In this document: positions 24,641 through 32,745 of the stretch, in pieces
How the letters are laid out: each line of letters opens with the position of its first letter
Position numbering within the stretch: position 1 is the stretch's first letter
The notes under the pieces: generated by a model
Databases searched by the model: none
The model's input: the letters and a program-made list of their open reading frames with translations, nothing else
Told to the model about the DNA's origin: nothing
Made by a program: the position numbers and the translations under genes
Assembly: GCA_030595125.1 (NCBI GenBank)
Contig: JAUVDV010000031.1
Span: forward strand, 1-53,884
Length of the DNA: 53,884 bases
Direction of reading: 5' to 3'
From: Deltaproteobacteria bacterium
GTDB taxonomy: Bacteria > Myxococcota_A > Polyangia > JAAYKL01

Positions 24641-27016
24641 TCAAGCGCCGCCGTCCACGACGCTAAGACGCCGCGCGAGCTCATACATGGCAATATGGCC
24701 GCTCTCCTCTGCAATAAAGACCGCACAAGCGGGATCGACCTGGAGCAAATCGGGCACGGGCGGATCCCCGCCCAGCGAATGGATCACATGTCCGTTGTCG
24801 GGCCTGACCACATATACGGTGTCTGCGGGAACGAAGAGCACTCCGCTCCTCAGGGTGATCCGCAGGTTGATGGGAACGTCGTCGGAACAGGCCGGACCGA
24901 GCACCGTGTGCCAGATCTCCTCGCCTGTACGAGCGTTGAACGAACGCATGACCCCACCGGCCGCGTTGACGATGAAACGATCGTCGAGGGCCATGAGCGC
25001 GCACGACTCCGCCCAGCCGTCGCAGGATATCCGCCAGAGTTCCTCACCGGTTTCGATATCTACCGCAGCCAGATCGTTCTTGCCGCCGGAGCGAACGGGT
25101 ACCAGCGCGGCCGAATCGGCGGTGATAGGAGACGTGAGAGCTCCGCCGTTCAGAGAATGCTCCCACCTGACCTCTCCGCTGTACGCGTTGAGACCGAAGA
25201 GCTTGCCCTCCTGCTTGCCGTACCGGCCTCCGGGCACAATGATGATATCGCCCTCGGCTGCGGGGGGCAGATTGAATTTTGTTCTCTCGGGGAATCTCCA
25301 TACCAGGGTTCCGTCCTCCAGATCCACGGCGCTGAGATGCGAGTCGTTGCTGGCCACGTAGAGGAGACGTCCGTATCGCCTGAACGCGAACCGGCCTCCC
25401 CTCGGCGAGGTGAACTTCCAGCGGGGCTCTCCCGTTCTGAGGTCCAGCGCCACCAGTTTGTTCTCCTCCTCGGCAACAATTACGATACCCGGCACCGGGC
25501 CGTGATCGACTACGAGGATGACCGGGGAACCTCCGGATCTGGCCGCGAGATGAGTGGTCCATCGGGCCACTCCGGTTGCAAGATCCAGCATCTCCACCTG
25601 CCCGGAAGGGAAGACTCTGACCAGACCGTCCCGTCCGGCCACCCGCATCATCGATTCGCTCCGCTCCGTCTCCCTCCGCCAGACCACGGCGCCGTTCTCT
25701 ACCTCCACGCCCAGCATGAAGCGGCGCGCAGAGATCAAACCCATTGTCCCGCAGAGCATCGTGCCGGCCAGATCCAGCCCTTCGGCCTCTATCCGCCAGC
25801 GCTCCGTGAACGCCAGGCGGCTGGCCTCTCCGATCCTGTCGGCTTCCGTGTCACTTGCGCGACGGTTAGCCTCCACCGTTCGATACTGATCCACATCTCG
25901 ATTGATGACGGCCCCGCGCCGTTGCTCCTTCGCCCACACGGCGAGTGTGCGGATCTCCCGCGAAAACGACTCCAATCTGATGTTCCTGCGCTGTTTGGGT
26001 GATTGGTCGACGATGAGTCGCCTCACCTCACGCGCCACCCCTAGCACCGCGTCCGCATACTCCCAGGGCGAAAGATCGTTGATGACCAGAATGGAATCGT
26101 CGTCTTCGGGGTTGAGCAGAGTGATCGCGAGGGAATCGTCCACACCCAGGCGAACACCTACCACGAGGCCCTCCGAGATCAGGCGCACCGTCGTCGGTCG
26201 CCCCTCTTCCCATGCTGCCAGGAGCTTTCGAACAGAAGCGAGGAGCTTCTCGGTCTGCAAGAACAGAAATCCTTTTCCCAGGATCCTTCGTCGCCCCCGC
26301 GCATGAACCGCATATTGTCCGTTAAATAAAAGCGCGTTGAGATCGTTTCCGATGGGCCGCCCCGGCGCCAGCAGATCCGTGGAAGTGGAGAGAAACTTGA
26401 AACCAAAGGAAAACCCGTTATCGTTGCGAGCCTTTTTCCATCGGGTGCTCTCCATGCCGACGCGGATCATCTCCGTCGCGTCATTTCCCCTTGCCACGCC
26501 CGTTTTTTCTTGTTGCGTCGCAAGCCTTTGCACGGTTTCTTTAATCCATGACACGAGCGGATCGTCGCCGGCGGAAGGGTCTGAATCCATGGCCTGGGCC
26601 GTGAGATCCGAGGCCGACGCGAGCACACCTTCCAGGAACCGGGAGAAAGGAATCACCTGGTCTTTGACAAAGACTTCCGGCTGGGCCCCGCCCCTGTAAA
26701 AGGTGATGTAGACATGATCGGAGATCCGCTGGAGAACGAGTTCGTGCGGGCTCTCGTAGAAACTGACACGCGCGGTCCCGTCACCCGTTGAGAGCCTCTC
26801 CACAGCCGTGAGAAAGTCCCTCATGAGGAAGAACACCGAGTCCTCGTCCGGGCGGCTCACCAGGCTCGTTCCGTCCACCACCATGTCCAGCACGCCGCGA
26901 GCCTGGGCGGCGTCGAATTTCTCATGCTTGCCGAATGAATCACCTGCGGAACCGGCGTACGCGGTCGCACGCCATCCGTCACCGATCACGATCTTGAACG
27001 AGTTGCTGCCCTTCAT
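24641..27016 (-). CDS. Cytoplasmic PQQ-type beta-propeller protein
   Basis: A 791-residue protein. The C-terminal half (about residues 400-790) is a PQQ-like propeller with repeated strand motifs: VENGAVVWRRE, LDLATGVARWTT, LDLRTGEPRWKF, VDLEDGTLVWRF, LNAYSGEVRWEH, VDIETGEELWRI and FNARTGEEIWHT. The N-terminal ~390 residues are unlike anything I recognise but contain regular strand patterns (FLMRDFLTAVERL, PHELVLQRISDHVYITFYRG). No signal peptide or membrane helix is visible, whereas BamB and the PQQ dehydrogenases are exported, so this is probably a scaffold in the cytoplasm. I chose the ATG at 27016 over an upstream TTG. The partner is unknown. Confidence 0.8.
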   Translation of the reverse strand: MKGSNSFKIVIGDGWRATAYAGSAGDSFGKHEKFDAAQARGVLDMVVDGTSLVSRPDEDSVFFLMRDFLTAVERLSTGDGTARVSFYESPHELVLQRISDHVYITFYRGGAQPEVFVKDQVIPFSRFLEGVLASASDLTAQAMDSDPSAGDDPLVSWIKETVQRLATQQEKTGVARGNDATEMIRVGMESTRWKKARNDNGFSFGFKFLSTSTDLLAPGRPIGNDLNALLFNGQYAVHARGRRRILGKGFLFLQTEKLLASVRKLLAAWEEGRPTTVRLISEGLVVGVRLGVDDSLAITLLNPEDDDSILVINDLSPWEYADAVLGVAREVRRLIVDQSPKQRRNIRLESFSREIRTLAVWAKEQRRGAVINRDVDQYRTVEANRRASDTEADRIGEASRLAFTERWRIEAEGLDLAGTMLCGTMGLISARRFMLGVEVENGAVVWRRETERSESMMRVAGRDGLVRVFPSGQVEMLDLATGVARWTTHLAARSGGSPVILVVDHGPVPGIVIVAEEENKLVALDLRTGEPRWKFTSPRGGRFAFRRYGRLLYVASNDSHLSAVDLEDGTLVWRFPERTKFNLPPAAEGDIIIVPGGRYGKQEGKLFGLNAYSGEVRWEHSLNGGALTSPITADSAALVPVRSGGKNDLAAVDIETGEELWRISCDGWAESCALMALDDRFIVNAAGGVMRSFNARTGEEIWHTVLGPACSDDVPINLRITLRSGVLFVPADTVYVVRPDNGHVIHSLGGDPPVPDLLQVDPACAVFIAEESGHIAMYELARRLSVVDGGA

Positions 27017-27169
27017 ACGCAGATATCTCCGACACCGGAAGGGTCGTACGATAACATCGCCCAACCTCCGACTGGTCTATTCGGGCTCATCCGTGGCAAT
27101 TCTAGCCCCTGCCGGGTGACCACCGCAATTTATCTGCTTTAGAAATATCCGCCCCAGAATCCGCAGATA

Positions 27170-28774
27170 TCAGTCTTCCAGGTCTTCCTCGCCAAAAACA
27201 ATAGCCCGGAAGCTCTTTATCTCCGTGGCCGAATCTTTCCAGCAGTCGAGCGGTAATCCGGCCTTCCTGCAGGTATGCGACAGGAATTCCTCCCGATTCC
27301 ATTCCCACTCGATGGGAACCTGGGGGAGCAACAATCCGGACCTTCCGCCCCGAGACATGATGAGGCCGTGAACCCCGACAACAACGTCCTCCGGCTTTAT
27401 GGGTTCCGGCGCGGTCAGCACGGAGATCTCGTATGTCAGGTCCGCGAGTTCCTCGGGAGATACCGGGGAAAACCGCGAGTCGTGTATCGCCGCGGAACGG
27501 GCCACATCGTTGACACAATCAACAAGCGGAACCCGCGCGATCACGTGGCCGATGCAACCCCGCAGCTTGCCGTTCTTCTTGAGGGTCACGAAAGCAGCGC
27601 CCTTGTCATCGAGCAGATTCGATTTCGTTTCGGGACTCGAAGCCCGCTTTCCACTTGCGGCCGCCGCCACCGATCGCTTCGCCAACCCCATAAGTTCTCG
27701 CCGCGCCGCCGCGTTGTACGGCCCGAAATCCACATCTCCGGATCGTTCGTCTCTCATGCCCTTCTCCAAACTGAACGCCAGCGCGCCGTAACCCACAACG
27801 CTTGACTTGTCACCGGCTGTGTCGCCGCTGTTCCTGTATCCGAGGCGCTTCACCTCACGTTTCCCCTCGTCGTAACGACCGAACATACTCACAAAGGCCA
27901 GCATCGGCGAGAAGCCGCACATCCCCTCCCGTGATCGCGAAGCGCTGTCGATCCACTCCTTGATGTTCCACGTCTCCAGCAGGCTCAGGTTTTTCTCGTC
28001 GAACCCGCGCGCTTCCTCGTATGGGAAGTGATGCGACAGATCGGAGCTGACGACGAATAGAACGTCTTTTCTCTTTCCCAAAACATCGTACAGCGCCACG
28101 CCTGCGCGTTCGAGAAAATCATTGTCGGGGACCGCCACTATCAGGGGCACGATCTTCGCCCCGGGCAACGCCGCCTGAATAAAGGGGAGTTGCACTTCCA
28201 GGGAATGCTCGCCGCGAAACATTCCCTCGTTGGCCTCGAACAGATCCCCGTGATCGACGAGTATCTTGCGAACCGTCGCGCTGGATATCTTGATAGATCC
28301 GAGCGGAGTGTCGTACGCGGGTTTGTCGAGGACGGCCACCTTCCCCGAACGCTTGCGATGATTGAGCGCCATCACCACCACTGTCCCGTAGTCCCTGCCC
28401 TTCACCGCCGCGAATGCTTCCCCCGCGATCGGTCCGGAGTACTGATATCCGGCATGAGGGCTGAGAATCCCCACGATATCCCTGTCCGCAACGGCTTTCT
28501 GTGTGCCCGCCATGTCGAGGAAACCCTTGACCTGGCGTCGAAGCTCGGCCGGATCTGCCGTGTAGAAACCACCCGCGACCTGCGCATTGAATGCATTGTC
28601 GATACGCATCGATTCAGGCCTGGCCTCTTTCTTCGTCGAGTCTAAGGATGCCTCCACGCCCTTGTCGGGCGCACCCTCCGAGGGACCCGACGGCGTCGGT
28701 CTCTTCTCACTACACGCGGCGAACGCCAACATGCAGAGAACCACCATCGATAAAACAGTGATGCCTATCCTCAA
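27170..28774 (-). CDS. Exported Memo-AMMECR1 fusion protein
   Basis: A 534-residue fusion. Residues about 65-345 are a Memo domain (AmmeMemoRadiSam B): FYTADPAEL, GILSPHAGYQYSGPIA, GEHSLEVQLPF, VSSDLSHHFPYEEA. Residues about 355-530 are an AMMECR1 domain (AmmeMemoRadiSam A) with GKLRGCIGHV, IHDSRFSPVSPEELADLTYE and a family-typical GLLLPQVPIEWEW. The start is a TTG at 28774 supported by a strong GGGAGGTGA site; it gives a signal ending in LAFAACS, so export is predicted, probably as a lipoprotein. Both domains are normally cytoplasmic. The third member of that set, a radical-SAM protein, is not in the window. The reaction is unknown. Confidence 0.9.
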   Translation of the reverse strand: MRIGITVLSMVVLCMLAFAACSEKRPTPSGPSEGAPDKGVEASLDSTKKEARPESMRIDNAFNAQVAGGFYTADPAELRRQVKGFLDMAGTQKAVADRDIVGILSPHAGYQYSGPIAGEAFAAVKGRDYGTVVVMALNHRKRSGKVAVLDKPAYDTPLGSIKISSATVRKILVDHGDLFEANEGMFRGEHSLEVQLPFIQAALPGAKIVPLIVAVPDNDFLERAGVALYDVLGKRKDVLFVVSSDLSHHFPYEEARGFDEKNLSLLETWNIKEWIDSASRSREGMCGFSPMLAFVSMFGRYDEGKREVKRLGYRNSGDTAGDKSSVVGYGALAFSLEKGMRDERSGDVDFGPYNAAARRELMGLAKRSVAAAASGKRASSPETKSNLLDDKGAAFVTLKKNGKLRGCIGHVIARVPLVDCVNDVARSAAIHDSRFSPVSPEELADLTYEISVLTAPEPIKPEDVVVGVHGLIMSRGGRSGLLLPQVPIEWEWNREEFLSHTCRKAGLPLDCWKDSATEIKSFRAIVFGEEDLED

Positions 28775-28828
28775 AGGTCACCTCCCTGGGGTTCTGGTTT
28801 CTTACCGACTATAATACCCCATAACCGA

Positions 28829-29284
28829 CTACTGGATAGAGATCTCCTCCACCTTCCCTCCCGCAGCTCGAACCACCCCTTCGATCTCCTCGAGGGCGTC
28901 GTCGAATTTGGTAAACCATGCCGGGTTCAGATAGAGCTTCTTCCCCTCTCCTGCGGGCTGGATATTGACGCCCGTGACCCCCACCGGTCGAATCTCCTTG
29001 CGCACGAGCGCTTCGTGAGTCGATACCGAGCGACGCCACAACCCCACCGCAAGAAGTATCCTTTCCTCTTCCACATGAAGCTTCATCCCCGCAACGAACA
29101 GGTTGAACATCACGAAGAACAGGCAAATTCCGGTCCCGCCGCACACGAGGCCCCACAAGGGCTCCGCCTCGATGTACCGAAAGAACACTACCGAACCCGC
29201 AAGGAGAAGAATGACAAAAAGAAGAAGGACATTGAGGAAATGAAGTGGCCAGCGGACCAGCGCGGACGGCCTGTACTCGCTCAC
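28829..29284 (-). CDS. Two-helix membrane protein, possible PH-like domain
   Basis: A 151-residue protein with two membrane helices (HFLNVLLLFVILLLAGSVVFF and GLVCGGTGICLFFVMFNLFV) and a C-terminal cytoplasmic domain of about 80 residues. The strands (KLHVEEERILLAVGLWRRSV, TGVNIQPAGEGKKLYLNPAW) and final helix (DDALEEIEGVVRAAG) recall a bacterial PH-like domain; this is a guess. The start is a GTG with GGGAG seven bases upstream. It lies 11 bases after the amidotransferase gene, in a probable three-gene operon. Confidence 0.75.
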   Translation of the reverse strand: MSEYRPSALVRWPLHFLNVLLLFVILLLAGSVVFFRYIEAEPLWGLVCGGTGICLFFVMFNLFVAGMKLHVEEERILLAVGLWRRSVSTHEALVRKEIRPVGVTGVNIQPAGEGKKLYLNPAWFTKFDDALEEIEGVVRAAGGKVEEISIQ

Positions 29285-29295
29285 TTCATCACTCC

Positions 29296-30129
29296 CTACC
29301 CGAACGAATCAAATTCTACATGATGATCGGATGTGACCGACAGGATGTGGTTGTCCTCGAGATCCTGAAACAGGCTCGATGAGACCATTGCGGGACCGGA
29401 CCTGATAAGGACGGCCCGCAGCTCTCTGTGATCGACGCTCGAAGGCTCGGTTTTGGGAACCCTGGAGGTCCTGCAAAACTCGCAGCCGGTTACTCCTTCG
29501 ATAAGGGAATAACTTACCGGGATGCCACGACCGAGCGTCACGACGCTGTACCCGTCGGAGATGACCACCGACGAATCGGAAAGCGGATGCCCGGCCTCCA
29601 TGGCGAAGTTGTCCACCATGGACATGGCCGGGACGAGCGCTTCGCGAATGGCCGCGGTTCCCGGATTGGTACGATTGACCGTTCCCGCGTCGAACATGAA
29701 CGACAAGAAGAGATGAAACAGAAGCTCGGAATCGGTGTCTCCCTGCACGCGCCGGTGTATGAACGGGGGCATGGCCTCGAGTATCTTTTCGCGGTAGTCA
29801 TCGAAACCTTCCATTGTTCCATTGTGAGCAAACGCCCAGTTCTGGAAACGGAAGGGGTGGGTGTTTTCCCGACGCACCGAGCCGATGGTCGCCACTCTGG
29901 TATGAAGGATGAACGCCTCCGCCTCGATATCGCCTATCCTCTCCATCACCTGAAAAGACTCGCCGCGATCCCTCGGCTCCACCCTCGAGAGCAGCTCGCC
30001 CCGATTGTAGTAACCCAGCCCCCATCCGCCTGAGCCAACAGCGGGAAACTCCAGGACGGATTCGAATGGCAGCAGGATACAACCGAGATTGGATCTCGAG
30101 TTTGTGGAGACAACGACAAATTGCGACAT
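29296..30129 (-). CDS. Class II glutamine amidotransferase homologue, Ser at position 2
   Basis: A 277-residue protein of the YafJ-like class II (Ntn) amidotransferase group. The glutamine-binding features are kept: GGWGLGYYN, the Arg in LHTRVATIGSVRRENTHPF, oxyanion Asn-Gly in WAFAHNGTM, and VQGDTDSELLFHLFLS. The catalytic Cys that should follow the initiator Met is absent: the protein begins MSQFVVVSTN, with an AGAAGG site fixing the start. Ser2 might act as nucleophile or the enzyme may be inactive. No synthetase domain is present. A C-terminal part contains GCEFCRTSRVPKTEPS. Second gene of a three-gene operon. Confidence 0.85.
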   Translation of the reverse strand: MSQFVVVSTNSRSNLGCILLPFESVLEFPAVGSGGWGLGYYNRGELLSRVEPRDRGESFQVMERIGDIEAEAFILHTRVATIGSVRRENTHPFRFQNWAFAHNGTMEGFDDYREKILEAMPPFIHRRVQGDTDSELLFHLFLSFMFDAGTVNRTNPGTAAIREALVPAMSMVDNFAMEAGHPLSDSSVVISDGYSVVTLGRGIPVSYSLIEGVTGCEFCRTSRVPKTEPSSVDHRELRAVLIRSGPAMVSSSLFQDLEDNHILSVTSDHHVEFDSFG

Positions 30130-30156
30130 TTCGAACCTTCTATTTTGAGATGGGAA

Positions 30157-30432
30157 CTACTGGTCGAGATCCTTGTTCATTTTTTCGAGGTCATCCAGGT
30201 TGCCGCCCTCAACGTCTGCGTCCTTGCCCACCACTTTGCGTATCATGTCATCTGTTCTCTTGTTGACGACAACCTCCGCGATTCGCTTGACGGCGTACAG
30301 AATAATGACCGCCCCCGCTCCGATGATGACCACCCACTTCCAGACATCGAGTTCGATCGGACTGCTCGTCGCCGGAACCGCCGGGGGATCCGCTTGTGCG
30401 AGCACCGACATGATCATGGATGCAATATTCAC
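30157..30432 (-). CDS. Small single-helix membrane protein
   Basis: A 91-residue protein. The start is GTG at 30432, decided by a near-perfect AGGAGG six bases before it; the longer open frame begins without a site. A periplasmic or N-terminal segment (SVLAQADPPAVPATSS) precedes one membrane helix (WKWVVIIGAGAVIILYAV), followed by a charged helical tail (NKRTDDMIRKVVGKDADVEG). The family is unknown. First gene of a likely operon with the amidotransferase homologue, 27 bases apart. Confidence 0.7.
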   Translation of the reverse strand: MNIASMIMSVLAQADPPAVPATSSPIELDVWKWVVIIGAGAVIILYAVKRIAEVVVNKRTDDMIRKVVGKDADVEGGNLDDLEKMNKDLDQ

Positions 30433-30543
30433 CGCTGGCCTCCTGTCCCAAGTGTATACTCCCAAGCTACCGGCAGTAGCAAGGGGCGTAGCCTACACCC
30501 GTCGAAACCTGATACGCTCAGGGCATCCAACAGGGAGGTCTTC

Positions 30544-31827
30544 ATGAGGACGATCACGATCTGCGTGTGTGCATGTTTGTGCGCCGCCTGCGGTTCCGCT
30601 CAACCAGTCGGCCCGACCGCTGAAGAAGCCGACAGCAAGCGCCTCCAGGCAGAAGCGCTGATCAAGGAGGGCGAAACAGCGCGAGAGAATGCCCGCTACG
30701 ACGAAGCGAGAGAGAAGTTTGAACAGGCGCTGGAGATCTCCGATGAGATCGGCGACGCACCGGGACAGGCCGAAGCCTTCTACCAGATTGGCGGGGTGCT
30801 TAATGCAAAGGCGAAGTACAACGACGCACTTGCAAACTACGAGAAAGCAAAGAAGCTTTTCCTGAGCACGGTCGGCGAGAAAGGTTCAAGGTATGCCGAT
30901 GTCCTCAACAACATCGGAGTTGTGTGGGTTTCGCTCGACAAGTCCGAGAAGGCCATCGGCTTCTTTGAGCAGGCGCTGACGATTGATCGCAAGGTTTACG
31001 GCGAGGAGCATCCTATGGTCGTCATCGACCTCAACAACATCGGTGCGGAGTGGTATCATCTCGGAAAGTACGAGAAGGCGCTCGTTTTCTACGAGCAGGC
31101 CTTGGAGATCGATCGCAAGGTCTACGGCGAGGAGCACCCCGACGTCGCCATCGACCTCGGCAACATCGGCAAAGCGTGGTATTTGCTCGGCAGGTACGAG
31201 AAGGGGCTCGGTTTCCACAAGCGGGCGCTGGCGATCAAACGCAAGGTGTACGGCGAGGAGCATCCGTCAGTCGCCACAAGCCTTAACAACATCGGCGAGG
31301 CGTGGAATTTTCTCGGCAAGTACGAGAAGGCGCTCGGTTTTTACCAGCAGGCCCTGGCGATTTACCGAAAGGTGTACGGCGAGGAACACCCCGATGTCGC
31401 CGTCGGCTTCGGCAACATCGGCAAAGCGTGGTACCAGCTCGGCAAGTACGAAAAGGCACTCGATTTTTACCAGCAGGCGCTGGCGATCGAACGCAAGGTG
31501 TACGGCGAGGAACACCCCGACGTCGCTACCAGCCTCCATGGCATCGGCTTGGCGTGGAATAAGCTCGGCAAATACGAGAAGGCGATCGGTTTTCACGAGA
31601 AGGCGCTGGAGATCAATCGCAAGGAGTACGGCAACGAGCACACGTTTGTCGCCACCAACCTCACCGGCCTCGGCGCGGCGTGGTACGCTTTCGGGAAGTA
31701 CGATAAAGCTCTGAAGTACCACAAGGAGGCACTCGGCATAATGCAGCGGATGCTTCCCAAGGACCATCCCAACGTAAAGACCTCGAAGGACTGGATCAGA
31801 GGCTGTAAAGAGAAGCTCGGCCGCTAG
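30544..31827 (+). CDS. Exported TPR protein with near-identical 42-residue repeats
   Basis: A 427-residue protein with a signal peptide containing clustered Cys (TICVCACLCAACGSAQ), perhaps a lipoprotein. The ATG at 30544 has GGGAGG upstream. The mature part is a run of kinesin-light-chain-type TPRs of 42 residues, each with the core IGxAWYxLGKYEKAL then QALAIxRKVYGEEHP. At least seven units are visible, and the DNA is also close between them. These repeats bind proteins or peptides. Divergent from the 91-residue gene. The stop lies in a small direct duplication next to a REP-like repeat. Confidence 0.88.
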   Translation: MRTITICVCACLCAACGSAQPVGPTAEEADSKRLQAEALIKEGETARENARYDEAREKFEQALEISDEIGDAPGQAEAFYQIGGVLNAKAKYNDALANYEKAKKLFLSTVGEKGSRYADVLNNIGVVWVSLDKSEKAIGFFEQALTIDRKVYGEEHPMVVIDLNNIGAEWYHLGKYEKALVFYEQALEIDRKVYGEEHPDVAIDLGNIGKAWYLLGRYEKGLGFHKRALAIKRKVYGEEHPSVATSLNNIGEAWNFLGKYEKALGFYQQALAIYRKVYGEEHPDVAVGFGNIGKAWYQLGKYEKALDFYQQALAIERKVYGEEHPDVATSLHGIGLAWNKLGKYEKAIGFHEKALEINRKEYGNEHTFVATNLTGLGAAWYAFGKYDKALKYHKEALGIMQRMLPKDHPNVKTSKDWIRGCKEKLGR

Positions 31828-31843
31828 CTCAGCCGCTAGCTCA
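31820..31843 (+). repeat. 12-bp direct duplication at the TPR gene's stop
   Basis: GCCGCTAGCTCA occurs twice in succession; the first copy carries the TAG stop. Confidence 0.85.
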
Positions 31844-31863
31844 CCCCTTCCAAGGGTGCCTCC

Positions 31864-31883
31864 CAAGGGTGCCAGACACATTT
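31864..31883 (+). repeat. REP-like 20-mer, copy C
   Basis: CAAGGGTGCCAGACACATTT, identical to 10428-10447. A partial copy (CCAAGGGTGCC) precedes it at 31850-31860. Confidence 0.9.
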
Positions 31884-31946
31884 TTTCATAGAACAAACTG
31901 GTAATCATTGTCGTGGTATCCAGCCACAGCGGACGAATTCAGCCGC

Positions 31947-32066
31947 ATGAAACGGCAAAAGGTACGTAATAACAATAAGTTGACAGCATTGATTGCCGTT
32001 GCTAATGAACCGGAATTCGGACGAATTATCGTCCGCATTTTCACCCAAAAGGGGGAGCAAAAATGA
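31947..32066 (+). CDS. Possible 39-residue small protein
   Basis: A short frame starting MKRQKVRNNNKL and ending FTQKGEQK, with no ribosome binding site. Its stop overlaps the next short frame as ATGA. It contains a perfect 7-4-7 palindrome (32018-32035), so the region may be regulatory instead. Weakly supported; included because it chains without gaps into the genes that follow. Confidence 0.22.
   Translation: MKRQKVRNNNKLTALIAVANEPEFGRIIVRIFTQKGEQK
32018..32035. promoter_or_regulatory. Perfect 7-4-7 inverted repeat
   Basis: CGGACGA-ATTA-TCGTCCG. A possible operator or hairpin upstream of the DUF4160 module. No protein is known to bind it. Confidence 0.4.
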
Positions 32067-32149
32067 CTCCGGTAATAATGTGGCACCCACGCAGAGGAAA
32101 GCCGCCCCACCTTGACAATGTTATCATGCGTGATAACTTTACAAAGTAA
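32063..32149 (+). CDS. Possible 28-residue small protein before the DUF4160 gene
   Basis: A short frame (MTPVIMWHPRRGKPPHLDN onward) with a strong GGGGGAG site five bases before the ATG. Its stop is one base before the DUF4160 start, so it could be a leader that couples translation. The -35-like TTGACA and a palindrome lie inside it. Either the small protein or the promoter reading could be right. Confidence 0.38.
   Translation: MTPVIMWHPRRGKPPHLDNVIMRDNFTK
32112..32139 (+). promoter_or_regulatory. Possible promoter with palindromic operator
   Basis: TTGACA at 32112-32117, then the perfect 6-4-6 palindrome TTATCATGCGTGATAA at 32121-32136, and a weak -10 (TAACTT, spacer 16). The placement between -35 and -10 is what a repressor site would look like. 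The HTH protein encoded three genes downstream is the natural candidate to bind it. Confidence 0.45.
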
Positions 32150-32150
32150 G

Positions 32151-32348
32151 ATGACTACGTGGAAAGCAGGGGGCTACGTGATTAGATTGTACAAAACAGA
32201 TCATCCCCCACTGCACGTTCACGTGTTTCATGATGCTCGCGAGGTTGCTCGTTACGACATCGAGCATGGCGAGTTCATGGCGGGTTCCGATCGCCGTCAC
32301 TTTGGGCGGATTCTGCACGCATTGAAAGACGCCGGTTTGATCGATTAA
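32151..32348 (+). CDS. DUF4160-like small protein
   Basis: A 65-residue protein that I match to DUF4160: KAGGYVIRLYKTDHPPLHVH and then FHDAREVARYDIEHGEF. The DHPPLHVHV part is the family core. Such genes often sit beside a DUF2442 or HTH gene and are suspected, not shown, to form toxin-antitoxin-like pairs. The ATG at 32151 lacks a strong site but follows the stop of a short frame by one base. It begins a compact module with a membrane/coiled-coil gene and an HTH gene. Confidence 0.75.
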   Translation: MTTWKAGGYVIRLYKTDHPPLHVHVFHDAREVARYDIEHGEFMAGSDRRHFGRILHALKDAGLID

Positions 32349-32358
32349 GGAGACTCCT

Positions 32359-32745
32359 ATGCCCGGAGGAAAAGGAAAGAAGGCTCCCAACGATTCTTGC
32401 AACGGTGACGCACTCGCACTGGCTGCGGTTGCTGCAACCGGGAGCATCCTGGGAAACATCGCACTTGCGCTCAAGAACCAGAAGAACCGAAATATTGCAA
32501 AAGAACTGAAGAAGCAACGGGATCACCTCGTCAACGTCCTCAGTCAATGGCAGGGTGCGTACAACCAGATCCGCATGGAGAATGAGCGACTCGTCGCAGA
32601 ATCCGCCATGCTTCGGTCCTCTCTTGCAGAATCCAAACACAAAAATGATGATCTCGGGAAAGTTGTGTTTTCACTCAGAGAAAAGAATCTTACGCTGGAA
32701 GCCGAATTGGCCGATAGAGCCTCAGTTGGTGTTACAGATGAATAG
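32359..32745 (+). CDS. Small protein with hydrophobic helix and coiled coil
   Basis: A 128-residue protein. A hydrophobic stretch (ALALAAVAATGSILGNIALAL, about residues 18-38) is followed by about 80 residues of predicted coiled coil (IAKELKKQRDHLVNVL, MENERLVAESAMLRSSLAES, VVFSLREKNLTLEAELAD). GGAG lies upstream of the ATG. It ends in an 8-base overlap with the HTH gene. No family is recognised. A membrane-anchored coiled coil between a DUF4160 gene and a regulator is not a standard toxin-antitoxin layout. Confidence 0.75.
   Translation: MPGGKGKKAPNDSCNGDALALAAVAATGSILGNIALALKNQKNRNIAKELKKQRDHLVNVLSQWQGAYNQIRMENERLVAESAMLRSSLAESKHKNDDLGKVVFSLREKNLTLEAELADRASVGVTDE

Noticed and set aside
23976-25361. 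461-residue plus-strand frame across nadA and the propeller gene
   Set aside because: It crosses two well-supported genes and their boundary in the antisense direction.
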